Part shown: positions 10,301-18,156 of the stretch, in pieces
Position numbering within the stretch: the stretch's first letter is position 1
Layout: each line of letters opens with the position of its first letter
Translations under genes and position numbers: made by a program
The notes under the pieces: generated by a model
The model's database searches: none
The model's input: the letters and a program-made list of their open reading frames with translations, nothing else
Told to the model about the DNA's origin: nothing
Assembly: GCF_002305895.1 (NCBI RefSeq)
Contig: NZ_CP022203.1
Location: forward strand, 7,040,001 to 7,104,000
Length of the DNA: 64,000 nt
Reading direction: 5' to 3'
Source of the DNA: Corallococcus macrosporus DSM 14697
GTDB lineage: Bacteria > Myxococcota > Myxococcia > Myxococcales > Myxococcaceae

Positions 10301-12455
10301 AGTCGCCAGGCAGCTCCGCCTCGGCGTCGGTGGACGTGAAGCGCACCTCGCCGGTGTACCCCGTGACCACGTTTTCGTAGGTGTCATGCGCCGTCACCAC
10401 CACGCTGTTCGCGGCGCCCGCGGCCACCGGCGAGACAAGGCCCGTGAGCGACAGACGGACGACCTCCCCCGGCGCGATGGTGAACGCGTCGCTGGGTAGG
10501 GGGTCCAGGCCCGTGGCCGTCGCGATGAAACGGTGCGTGCCCGCCTTCTCCACCACCACGCCGGAGAAGGTCGCCACACCCGCGACCGCGGCCACCTGCA
10601 CCGGCGTGAAGCCGGGCTCGTCTTCCAGCGCGAGCGTCACGGGCGAGGTCGCCGAGGTGACGACCTGCCCGTCCTCATCCAGCAGGGAGACGCGGATGTC
10701 CGGCAGCGCCCCCCCCGCGTCCCCGCCCACCGGCTGCTGCGAGAAGCCGAGCCGAGCCACCCCCTGCACCTGCGTCTGCACCAGCAGGCTGGTGGAGCGG
10801 ACCGCGTTGCCCTGGTTGTCCGCCACGCGCAGCGCCACATGGTAGTTCGTGCCCGGCGTCAGGCCCGTGAGGATGGCGGACTCCGGCGTGCCGGGCTCCG
10901 CGGGCGCGCCCAGGCCGCCCACCGGCGTCGCCAGGTTGAAGTCCGCGTCCGTCAGGATGGGGCTCAGCGAGTAGCGCAGCTCCTGCGACGCCGCCCGCCC
11001 CGCGTCACCGTCGTCGCCCACCGCCGCCCAGGACACCGTGACGCTGTCGGGCGTGGCCGCGCTCGCGGTGAGGACCGGGACGGCGGGGAACACGTCGTCG
11101 ACGATGTCGATGTCCGTACTCGTGGCCGGCGGCAGCCCGTCAGCGGTGGCCTGAAGCTGGAAGCGCCCCTCCTCGTCCACGTGCACGTTGGTGAAGGTCA
11201 CCAGCCCTTCCACCGGCGCCCGCTCGGTGACACCGCGCAGCGGCCCGCTCCCCTCGGGCAGCAGGGACAGCGTCACCGAAGGCGCGCCCACCGGCGTCCG
11301 GTTGCCCTGCGCGTCCTGGAGCACCACCACCACGTCCGTCAGCGCGGCGCGCACGGACACACGCGAAGGCACGCGCGCGAAGGCCAGCGCCGCGGTGGGC
11401 CCGGCCGAGACGCGCACGTCCTGCCGCCCCGCCAGGCCCTCCTGCGCGGCGTCCTGCACGTCGACGCGCTGGGTGCCCGCCTGCCGCAAGGTGATGCCCG
11501 TGAAGCGGAAGCGGCCCGCATCCGCCTCCGTGAAGGCATGCGCGGCCGGCAGCGTGGCCGCGGCATCGGAGGACTGCACGCTCAGCGTGCCGCGGTAGCC
11601 GCTGGCGACGTTGCCGAACGCGTCCCGCACCGTCACGTCCGCGGCGTGCGTGGCGCCCGCCATCACCGTCGCGGGCAGCCCCGTCAGCTCGACGGTCGCG
11701 GCGGCGGCCGGCGTCACGTCGAAGGAAGGGCTGACCGCGCCCTCGACACCTTCGGTGTCGGCCTTGAGCTGATAGCCCAGGCCCGCGCGCGTCAGCACCA
11801 CTTCGGGGAAGCGGGCGACACCTTCCACGGCCTGCGCCCGAAGCGTGCCCCCCAGGGAGGCCCCACCGGGGCCCGCGGCCAGCGAGAGCGTCACCTCCCC
11901 CGTGGCGGACGGCACCAAGCGGCCTTCGGCATCCCGGAACTCGACGTCCAGCCCGCCAATGGGCGCGCCGGCCCGGGCCGACAGCGAGGGCGCCAGGAAG
12001 GCCAGCCGCGAGGCCCGCTGCGCGGTGAAGCCGATGACGGGGCGCGCGCCCAGCACCACCGCGCCGCCCTCCGCGTCCACCGAGGCCGTCACCCGCTTGT
12101 CGCCACCCCGCATGGACACCACGGACGCCGTGGCGACGCCCTGGGCATTCGTCCGGTCCGCGGGCTGCGTCACGGTGTTGCCGTCGCCGGACACCTCCAC
12201 CCGCACCGTGCGGCCTTCCAGGGGCGAGCCGTCCTTCTGCCGCACCGTCACGGTGATGGTGACCCGGTCCACGCCATCCGCTCGCACCTGCTCGGACCGG
12301 TCGACCTGGACCGTGGAGAGAGCGGCGTCAGGCAACACCTTCACGGGTAGTGGGATGGGCGACGTCGAGTCACCACCACATCCCACCAGCACGACGCCGA
12401 GGCACAACACACCCAACCCGAGCAACCGGGAGAGCGCGAGAGGACTACGGAACAT
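7353..12455 (-). CDS. Very large multidomain surface lipoprotein with Ig-like repeats and lamin-tail domain
   Basis: The 1700-residue protein has a lipoprotein signal ending in VVLVGC. In order it shows an invasin-like (Big_1) domain near residues 45-140; about five units built on TVTARDxYGNIVTGYTG with D/E-rich and FTAADQG segments; four interspersed units of the type VSLLDEDGQVVTSATSPVTL; two fibronectin-III-like segments (about 450-550 and 1170-1275); a Cys-rich stretch (about 1281-1340); and a lamin-tail domain beginning VISEVMHRPDANTTEYIEL near 1345. The last 35 residues start a second lamin-tail motif (HVVISEVSGGNG) and then stop. It is probably an outer-membrane or surface lipoprotein for adhesion or matrix contact. 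GGAG lies seven bases before the ATG. Confidence 0.85.
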   Translation of the reverse strand: MFRSPLALSRLLGLGVLCLGVVLVGCGGDSTSPIPLPVKVLPDAALSTVQVDRSEQVRADGVDRVTITVTVRQKDGSPLEGRTVRVEVSGDGNTVTQPADRTNAQGVATASVVSMRGGDKRVTASVDAEGGAVVLGARPVIGFTAQRASRLAFLAPSLSARAGAPIGGLDVEFRDAEGRLVPSATGEVTLSLAAGPGGASLGGTLRAQAVEGVARFPEVVLTRAGLGYQLKADTEGVEGAVSPSFDVTPAAAATVELTGLPATVMAGATHAADVTVRDAFGNVASGYRGTLSVQSSDAAATLPAAHAFTEADAGRFRFTGITLRQAGTQRVDVQDAAQEGLAGRQDVRVSAGPTAALAFARVPSRVSVRAALTDVVVVLQDAQGNRTPVGAPSVTLSLLPEGSGPLRGVTERAPVEGLVTFTNVHVDEEGRFQLQATADGLPPATSTDIDIVDDVFPAVPVLTASAATPDSVTVSWAAVGDDGDAGRAASQELRYSLSPILTDADFNLATPVGGLGAPAEPGTPESAILTGLTPGTNYHVALRVADNQGNAVRSTSLLVQTQVQGVARLGFSQQPVGGDAGGALPDIRVSLLDEDGQVVTSATSPVTLALEDEPGFTPVQVAAVAGVATFSGVVVEKAGTHRFIATATGLDPLPSDAFTIAPGEVVRLSLTGLVSPVAAGAANSVVVTAHDTYENVVTGYTGEVRFTSTDAEAELPGDYTFTAADQGQRTFTGVTLRSAGAQRVTVVDTARPELTATVEVEVSTGAVAALELSALPAEVAAGAAQSLTVTARDGYGNIVTGYTGTVRVESDDPEATLPADHTFVPGQDAGQYTFPVTLVTSGARSVTVRDVGNAGLTATVSTQVLAGPAALLTVELAAATTLAGEPLAATVSLRDAHGNLASEYRGTVHFEIPGDAQATVPADHAFTESDGGQRLFNVTFAAVGSRQLVVTDTVAPTLTGSAEVTVQPGLLSELAVEGPSEAIVAGELQSFSVTARDRFGNVLPDYTGTVQPTSSDPDAAPLSAYTYGGADQGTHAFDITFQTAGAQSVTFTDGDATLASTVDLSVAAGAPSQLVFLEAPESGDVRQPLAETRVALQDAFGNVADVTSPPVTLQLVGAPGVTLGGTLTVAPVAGVAVFNDLTLDQEGSFVLSATTESPSLPAVDVLVTITDNVAPAEPALSASLVDNTTVRLSWLATGDDGVLGNATRYELRYSAEPLDAQNFALATEVSTQAPQAPGQAEEVVHALPPDEAATWYFGLRVFDGANNGSTPVFASIEVPGPCGDLICEPRAPECDEDGVQRTTYAEACVVTAGLAECQYAETTEVCPGQDGVCIAGACDTAPAPVAGELVISEVMHRPDANTTEYIELTSTVDGPRDVANLRIRFDHGVGGETDFSVLTTGDRPLIVPGRGTFVLANNADVATNGGVPAQYGYGSTLFELGHEGHLFVEMGATVVDDVAYTASFPQTTGRSMNLSSVVVGTRASQHVWYWCDSDASLPGGGRGTPGGTNESCDVEITSPVDYCVIQYPKSFTEPIPAGSDAPVYSQFYEAQVSNRNQHGNDGFPHLVAELGYGTDAASPASWTWVAAEPNAGFTGPGNDDERVASLNIEAPGDYVYGFRYRFTQGPEAAQAWVYCDQSGVVAEGSTGNYGMVTVAVAVAPPVANHVVISEVSGGNGTGPADFVTRAARQPQNAQSPTEQP

Positions 12456-12622
12456 GAGCGGCTCCGGGAACGAACGAACCCCGCATGGGAGAGAGCACTC
12501 GCGAGGTCCCAGTGCCTTCTACCAGACAACCCCCTCCATCACGTAGACCCCCACCAGAGCTTTGCATCCCGGGTGGAAACCACGGGGGCTGTCGTGACCC
12601 ATGTCCCGCGTGCCGCGAGCGC

Positions 12623-13429
12623 TCACGCCATGCCGAGCGCCGCCATGAGCGCGCCGCCGCCCAGCAGGGACTGGCCGCCGTCGCAGACCATGATGGAGCC
12701 GGTGATGTAGGCCGAGCCCTCCGACGCGAGGAAGAGCGCGAGCTGAGCGATGTCCTGCTTCTTCCCGAAGCGCTGGAGTGGGAGGACCTGCGCGAGCTTG
12801 TCGCGGCCCTCGTCGCTGGGGGCGAGCCGGCGCATGCCCTCGGTGTCGTCGATGGGGCCGGGGGTAATCGAGTTGACGCGCACGCCGGAGCCGCCCCACT
12901 CGATGGCCAGCACGCGGGTGAGCTGGTCCACGCCGGCCTTGGCCGCGCAGACGTGGGCCTGCATGGCCATGGGGAGATAGGCCTGGGGGGCGGAGATGTT
13001 GATGATGGAGGCGCCCGGCTTGCGCAGGTGCTCGAAGGCGGCGCGGGTGAGGTTGAAGGTGCCCAGCACGTCGATGTCCATCACGGCCTTGAAGCCGTTG
13101 GAGGACATGCCCAGCGCGGGTGCGGGGAAGTTGCCGGCGGCGCCGCACACGACGATGTCCAGCTCACCGTAGGCCTCGCGCACCGTCTGGAGGGCCTTCT
13201 CCACCGCGGCATAGTCCCGGACGTCGGCGGCCACGCCCATGGCGGTGCCGTGCGCCTGGAGCCCCTTCACCGCGCCCTCGAGCTTCTCCACGTTGCGGCC
13301 GTTGATGGCCACCTTGGCGCCCGCCTTCACGAAGGCCTCGGCGATGCCGAGGTTGATGCCACTGCTGCCGCCGGAAATGAACGCCACCTTGCCCGCGAGC
13401 AGCCCGTCCCGGAACACGCCATCAGCCAT
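12623..13429 (-). CDS. 2,4-dienoyl-CoA reductase-like short-chain dehydrogenase
   Basis: This 269-residue SDR has the NAD(P)-binding GGSSGINLG motif near residues 20-28 and CGAAGNFPAP. The catalytic region reads NISAPQAYLPMAMQAHVCAAK: the usual Tyr of YxxxK is replaced and only the Lys is kept. That pattern, with MDIDVLGTFN and TPGPIDDTEGMRRL, matches peroxisomal-type 2,4-dienoyl-CoA reductase (DECR2), which removes double bases of unsaturated acyl-CoAs during beta-oxidation using NADPH. The ATG at 13429 follows AGGAG; longer in-frame starts add Arg-rich non-conserved sequence. A generic SDR role cannot be excluded. It is divergent from the U32 gene. Confidence 0.82.
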   Translation of the reverse strand: MADGVFRDGLLAGKVAFISGGSSGINLGIAEAFVKAGAKVAINGRNVEKLEGAVKGLQAHGTAMGVAADVRDYAAVEKALQTVREAYGELDIVVCGAAGNFPAPALGMSSNGFKAVMDIDVLGTFNLTRAAFEHLRKPGASIINISAPQAYLPMAMQAHVCAAKAGVDQLTRVLAIEWGGSGVRVNSITPGPIDDTEGMRRLAPSDEGRDKLAQVLPLQRFGKKQDIAQLALFLASEGSAYITGSIMVCDGGQSLLGGGALMAALGMA

Positions 13430-13547
13430 TTGGACCCGTCTCCTGTGGAAGCAACCGGGCTGGGACTTGAACAAACCTGCCGCACTGCGTCCATGACGTT
13501 CGCCGGGCGGACAGCGGAAGCGGGGGCCGTGTGTTAGAGGTCGCGCC

Positions 13548-16178
13548 ATGACCCGCCGCCGCCCTGAAATCCTCGCCCCCGCCGGGGACCTCGACTCGAT
13601 GAAGGCCGCGCTGGCCAGCGGCGCGGACGCCATCTATTTCGGGTTGGATGAGGGATTCAACGCACGCGCCCGCGCGGAGAACTTCTCGCTCGCCACCCTG
13701 CCCGGCACGCTGGCGCTCGTGCACCGCGCCGGGGCCCGCGCCTATCTGACGCTGAACACCCTCGTGTTCGAGCCCGAGCTCCCGGTGGTGGAGGACATCC
13801 TGCGCCGCATCGCCGAGGCCGGCGTGGACGCGCTCATCGTCCAGGACCCCGCGGTGGCGCTGGTGGCCCGCGCGGTGTGTCCGCAGATGGAGGTCCACGC
13901 CTCCACGCAGATGACGATTTCCAGCGCGGAGGGCGCGCGCTTCGCGAAGGGGCTGGGCGCCACGCGCGTGGTGGTGCCGCGCGAGCTGTCGGTGGCGGAG
14001 ATTCGCCGGCTGGCGGCGGAGACGGACATCGAGCTGGAGGTCTTCATCCACGGCGCGCTCTGCATGTCCTGGAGCGGCCAGTGCCTCACCAGCGAGGCGT
14101 GGGGTGGACGCTCCGCCAACCGCGGCCAGTGCGCGCAGTCGTGCCGGCTGCCGTATGACCTGGTGGTGGATGGCCAGACGCGGGAGCTGGGCGACGTGCA
14201 GTACCTGCTCAGCCCCAAGGACCTGGCCGGCGTCATGGCGGTGCCGCAGCTCGTGGAGATTGGCGTCCACTCGCTGAAGATTGAAGGCCGCCAGAAGGGG
14301 CCGCAGTACGTGGCCACGGCGGTGCAGGGGTACCGGCGCTGGGTGGATGGCGTGTCCGCGGGGAAGCCGGACACGGGCGCGCTGCGCAAGGACCTGGCGG
14401 ACATGACGCTGTCGTACAGCCGGGGCTTCTCGCACGGCTTCTTCGCGGGCTCGGACCACCAGACGCTGGTGGAGGGGCGCTTCCCCAAGCATCGCGGTGC
14501 GTTCCTGGGCCGCGTGGAGTCCGTGCACGGGCGCGACGTGCGCGTGGTGGACGACGAGGCAGGCCGGCCCTGGACGGGCGCCCTGGGCCAGGAGTCCGCG
14601 CGCCCGGACGCGCCCGTGGGTAAGGTGTCCTCTCCGCTGGAGACGGAGGCGCCGGTGGCGGCGGACCTCTCCCCCCGGCCCGGAATGGGCGTGGTGTTCG
14701 ACGACGGGCACCCCGAGGACAAGCACGAGCCCGGCGGCCCGCTCTTCCGCGTGGAGCGCAAGGGCCGCGGGTGGGTGCTGGGCTTCGGCAACCCAGGGCC
14801 GGACCTGGCGCGGGTGAAGCCGGGCCAGCGCGTCTGGGTGACGAGCGATCCGTCGCTGGCGAAGCGCACCGAGGAGCTGCTGGAGCGCGGCGAGCCCGAA
14901 GGCCGCGTGCCGTTGGAGCTGACCGTCTCCGGCGCCGCGGGCACGCCGCTGACGGTGGTGGGCCGGGCGCGCGGTGGCCATGTCTCCGCGGTGGCCAGCG
15001 AAGTGGCGCTGGCCGAGGCCCGTGGGGGAGGCATCGACGCGGCGCTGCTGAGGGACAAGCTGGCGGCGTTGGGTGGGACGCCCTTCACGCTGACGGGGCT
15101 GGATACGTCGGGGCTGGCGACGGGGCTCCATCTTCCCGTCTCGGAGATGAAGGCGCTGCGCCGCCGGTTGGTGGCGGAGCTGGCGGAGGCCGTGGCGCGC
15201 GGCCCCGTGCGCACGGTGAACGAAGGCTCCACGCTGGAGTCCCTGCGCGCGTCGCTGCGCGAGCGGGTGCAGCCGGCGCCTCGCGCGGGGGAGGACGCGC
15301 GGCTGCTCCCCCTGTGCCGCACGGACGAGCAGTTGGAAGCCGTGATTGCCGCGGGCCTGCCGGAGGTCGAGCTGGACTGGATGGAGCTGGTGGGCCTGCA
15401 ACGCGCCGTGGAGCGGGCGCGCGCGGCGGGGCTGCGCGTGACGATTGCCACCGTGCGGGTGCAGAAGCCGGGCGAGGAGGGCTACGACGCGCGCATCGGG
15501 AAGCTGAAGCCGGACGCGGTGCTGGTGCGACACTGGGGCGCGATGATGCACTTCCTGGAGCGCCCGCCCGCGCCCGGTGAGACGCGCCCTGCCCTGCACG
15601 CGGACTTCTCGTTGAACGTCACCAACTCCGTGACGGCGCTGCACCTGTTGGGGCTCGGGCTGGACACGCTGACATTCGCGCACGACCTGGACGCGGTGCA
15701 GCTGGGCGCCATGTTGGAGCATCTGCCCGCGGAGCGGTTCACCGTGGCGGTGCATCACCACATCTCCACGTTCCACACCGAGCACTGCGTGTACTCCCAC
15801 ACGCTGTCCCACGGGCGTGACTACCGGAGCTGCGGGCGCCCCTGTGAGAAGCACCGGCTGTCCCTGCGGGACCACAAGGGGCTGGAGCACCCGGTGGTGG
15901 TGGACGTGGGGTGCCGCAACACGGTGTTCAACGCGCAGGCGCAGAGCGCGGCGTCGCTCGTCCCGTCGTTGCGCTCGCGCGGTGTCCGGCGCTTCCGGGT
16001 GGAGTTCGTGCGGGAGTCGCGTGAGGAGGCTTCGCGCGTGCTCGCCGCCTACCAGGAGCTGCTCGCGGGCCGGATTTCGCCCGCGGAGGCCATCCGGCGC
16101 GCGGCGGTGCATGAGCAGTTCGGCGTGACGAAGGGCACGATGAAGGTGCTCAACCCCACGTTCACCGAGCAGCGCTGA
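13548..16178 (+). CDS. U32 family peptidase-like protein (RlhA/YdcP type)
   Basis: The 876-residue protein opens with EILAPAGDLDSMKAALASGA, typical of U32 proteins. It carries the family signature EVFIHGALC-(x)6-C followed by GQCAQSCRLPY, a four-cysteine set likely to bind an iron-sulfur cluster. The middle part resembles the DUF3656/collagenase-associated region, and a second Cys-containing segment CGRPCEKHRL lies near residues 763-772. Members such as E. coli RlhA (about 650 residues) are needed for hydroxylation of 23S rRNA C2501; others act on tRNA. This protein is longer, with an extra C-terminal part. An RNA-modification role is likelier than proteolysis. Confidence 0.85.
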   Translation: MTRRRPEILAPAGDLDSMKAALASGADAIYFGLDEGFNARARAENFSLATLPGTLALVHRAGARAYLTLNTLVFEPELPVVEDILRRIAEAGVDALIVQDPAVALVARAVCPQMEVHASTQMTISSAEGARFAKGLGATRVVVPRELSVAEIRRLAAETDIELEVFIHGALCMSWSGQCLTSEAWGGRSANRGQCAQSCRLPYDLVVDGQTRELGDVQYLLSPKDLAGVMAVPQLVEIGVHSLKIEGRQKGPQYVATAVQGYRRWVDGVSAGKPDTGALRKDLADMTLSYSRGFSHGFFAGSDHQTLVEGRFPKHRGAFLGRVESVHGRDVRVVDDEAGRPWTGALGQESARPDAPVGKVSSPLETEAPVAADLSPRPGMGVVFDDGHPEDKHEPGGPLFRVERKGRGWVLGFGNPGPDLARVKPGQRVWVTSDPSLAKRTEELLERGEPEGRVPLELTVSGAAGTPLTVVGRARGGHVSAVASEVALAEARGGGIDAALLRDKLAALGGTPFTLTGLDTSGLATGLHLPVSEMKALRRRLVAELAEAVARGPVRTVNEGSTLESLRASLRERVQPAPRAGEDARLLPLCRTDEQLEAVIAAGLPEVELDWMELVGLQRAVERARAAGLRVTIATVRVQKPGEEGYDARIGKLKPDAVLVRHWGAMMHFLERPPAPGETRPALHADFSLNVTNSVTALHLLGLGLDTLTFAHDLDAVQLGAMLEHLPAERFTVAVHHHISTFHTEHCVYSHTLSHGRDYRSCGRPCEKHRLSLRDHKGLEHPVVVDVGCRNTVFNAQAQSAASLVPSLRSRGVRRFRVEFVRESREEASRVLAAYQELLAGRISPAEAIRRAAVHEQFGVTKGTMKVLNPTFTEQR

Positions 16179-16187
16179 GCCCCAGGT

Positions 16188-17225
16188 TCAGCGGGAGCGC
16201 GCAGGGACCGCGCGCCGCGAGAAGCGCAGGACGGCGCGGAACACGTCTTCCGTGGCGTCCGCGTCCAACCCCTGCTCCGCCGCCCACTGGCGCCGCGTCG
16301 CGAGCAAGCGCGCCTCGCGCTCCGCGTCCGGCAACGGGAGCCCGTGGCCTGCCTTCAGGTGCGCCGCCTGCTCGATGAGCCGCGCGCGGCGCTCCAGGAG
16401 CTGGACGAGCTCATGGTCCAGCGCGTCCACGCGCTCCCGGACATCCGCGAGCCCCGGCGGCGCGGAGATGGACTCCAGCGCGTCCGGGCTCTTGGTGTCG
16501 CAGGCCTGGTGGAGCTGCGTGAGGGCATCCAGCAGCCGCTCGCGGGCATCCCGGGCGTAGGGGTTCTCGGACTGGACGACGCCGAAGAGGTGCGGCACCT
16601 CCAGGCGCGCGTACTCCTCCAGCCGGGCCACCGGCTGGAAGCTGGGCGGCGCGAAGGGCAGGTCCTTCCCGGCCTCCGCCTTGAGCAGCCCGTGCGCCAG
16701 GAAGAAGGTGAGCACGTGCGTGCGGGCCATCAGCGCGTCGTGCGCGTCCGGGGACAGCTCCGTCACCTCACAGCCGATGTGCTCGAACAGCGCCCGGGCC
16801 CGGCGTACGGCCTCCGGGTGCAGCTCGTTCGGACACACCACCGTGCGGCGCGGCAGGTCGCCCCTCGCCAGGCTGGCCGGGCCGAACAGCGGATGCGTGC
16901 CGGCCCAGGGGATGTCTCGCCCCAGCACGGAGGCCAGCACCTGCACGGGCCGCACCTTGACACTGCCGACGTCCAGCACCACCTGCGTGGGCGACAGGTG
17001 CGGGCGCAGCGCCTCCAGCACGGCATGCATCGCGGACACCGGCATGGCCAGCACCACCAGGCCCGCGCCGTCCACGGCTTCCGCGAGCGTCGCGGCCTTC
17101 AGCTCGGCGGGGACGCCGTCCTGGCGTGGCTCGAAGACCCGATGCCGGACGCCTGCGTCCAGGAGGAGGCCCGACAGGGCACGGCCAAAGCGGCCGTACC
17201 CCAGCAGCGCGATGCTTTCCGTCAT
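16188..17225 (-). CDS. tyrA: Prephenate dehydrogenase-chorismate mutase fusion
   Basis: The 345-residue enzyme starts with a Rossmann motif (LLGYGRFG), followed by VLDVGSVK and GTHPLFGPAS of the TyrA/prephenate dehydrogenase family. The last 90 residues form an AroQ-type chorismate mutase helix bundle, with VRERVDALDHELVQLLERR and a second helix around DAEREARLLATRR. It would convert chorismate to prephenate and then to 4-hydroxyphenylpyruvate for tyrosine synthesis. The domain order (dehydrogenase first) is the reverse of enterobacterial TyrA. I chose the ATG at 17225 with GGAG upstream; an in-frame TTG at 17246 is less likely. It lies third in a minus-strand run after dnaE and the crotonase gene. 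Confidence 0.88.
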   Translation of the reverse strand: MTESIALLGYGRFGRALSGLLLDAGVRHRVFEPRQDGVPAELKAATLAEAVDGAGLVVLAMPVSAMHAVLEALRPHLSPTQVVLDVGSVKVRPVQVLASVLGRDIPWAGTHPLFGPASLARGDLPRRTVVCPNELHPEAVRRARALFEHIGCEVTELSPDAHDALMARTHVLTFFLAHGLLKAEAGKDLPFAPPSFQPVARLEEYARLEVPHLFGVVQSENPYARDARERLLDALTQLHQACDTKSPDALESISAPPGLADVRERVDALDHELVQLLERRARLIEQAAHLKAGHGLPLPDAEREARLLATRRQWAAEQGLDADATEDVFRAVLRFSRRAVPARSR

Positions 17226-17306
17226 GTCGCCGGACTCCGAATCCAAGGTGTTCCTGGAATTCTCGCATCGCCGGCGCGCGCGGCGGAAGCCCCTCGGGGC
17301 GGGGTC

Positions 17307-18134
17307 TCAGCGACCCTGGAACCGAGGGGCCCGGCGTTCCATGAATGCGGAGAAGGCTTCGGCCAGGTCATGGGACTGGAGGAACGCGGAGTTCCATACC
17401 GCCACATAACGCAGGCCATCCGCGATGGATTTGTCCGCGCAGTACTCCATGACCTGCTTGGCGCCCTGGACGACGAGCGGGGGATTCTCCGCGATGCGCT
17501 TCGCGGTCGCCCGGGCCTCCTCCAGCAGGGCCTCTGGCGTGGGGAACACGTCGTTCACCAGCCCCATGCGGAGCGCGCGCGCCGAGTCGATGTCGCCGCC
17601 GGTGTAGGCCAGCTCGCGCGTGTTGCCGTCGCCGATGATGCGAGGCAGCCGCTGGAGCGCGCCCAGGTCGGCCACGATGCCGACCTTCACCTCGCGCAGG
17701 GAGAACTTCGCGTCCTGGGAGCAGTAGCGGAAGTCACACGCGGCGATGAGGTCCATGCCGCCGCCGATGCACCAGCCATGCACGGCGGCGATGACGGGCT
17801 TGCGACAGCGGGCCAGGCCCTCGGTGGCCTGCTGCATGTCGCCAATGAGGGCCAGCAGCTTCAAGCGCTCCTGGGCCAGGTTGCCCTCCCCCGTGAGCAG
17901 CGGCCCCAGGGACTCCATCATCCCCACGAGGTCCAGGCCGAAGGTGAAGTGCTTGCCCTCTCCGCGAACGAGCACGACGCGAACGGCGTCATCCGCGTCC
18001 AGCGCGCGGATGGCCTCGGGCATCTCGCGCCAGAAGTCAGGGCCCATGGCGTTGCCCTTGCCGGGGCCGGTGAGCACCAGCTCGGCGACGCCTTCGTTCT
18101 TCTCGATGCGCAGCGACTTGTAGGTCCCGTCCAT
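17307..18134 (-). CDS. Crotonase; delta(3,5)-delta(2,4)-dienoyl-CoA isomerase-like
   Basis: The 275-residue protein is an enoyl-CoA hydratase/isomerase with the oxyanion-hole glycine motif GWCIGGGMDLIAACD. The sequence RYCSQDAKFSLREVKVG and IVADLGALQRLP keeps the acidic residues expected of ECH1 (an Asp in the CD motif, a Glu in REV, an Asp in ADLG), the set used by dienoyl-CoA isomerase rather than hydratase. It would shift conjugated double bonds during degradation of unsaturated fatty acids. It starts 22 bp downstream of dnaE on the same strand, so it may share a transcript with a replication gene, an unrelated partner. Confidence 0.85.
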   Translation of the reverse strand: MDGTYKSLRIEKNEGVAELVLTGPGKGNAMGPDFWREMPEAIRALDADDAVRVVLVRGEGKHFTFGLDLVGMMESLGPLLTGEGNLAQERLKLLALIGDMQQATEGLARCRKPVIAAVHGWCIGGGMDLIAACDFRYCSQDAKFSLREVKVGIVADLGALQRLPRIIGDGNTRELAYTGGDIDSARALRMGLVNDVFPTPEALLEEARATAKRIAENPPLVVQGAKQVMEYCADKSIADGLRYVAVWNSAFLQSHDLAEAFSAFMERRAPRFQGR

Positions 18135-18156
18135 TCAGCCCTCCCGAACCAAGACG

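Noticed and set aside
7761-12350. Plus-strand open frames of 912 and 605 codons inside the lipoprotein gene
   Set aside because: Arg/His/Gly-rich shadows of the repetitive minus-strand gene, which has a lipobox, repeat domains and a terminator.
13422-16112. 896-codon minus-strand open frame over the U32 gene
   Set aside because: Product is Arg/His/Gln-rich with no domain; the U32 signature on the plus strand is decisive.
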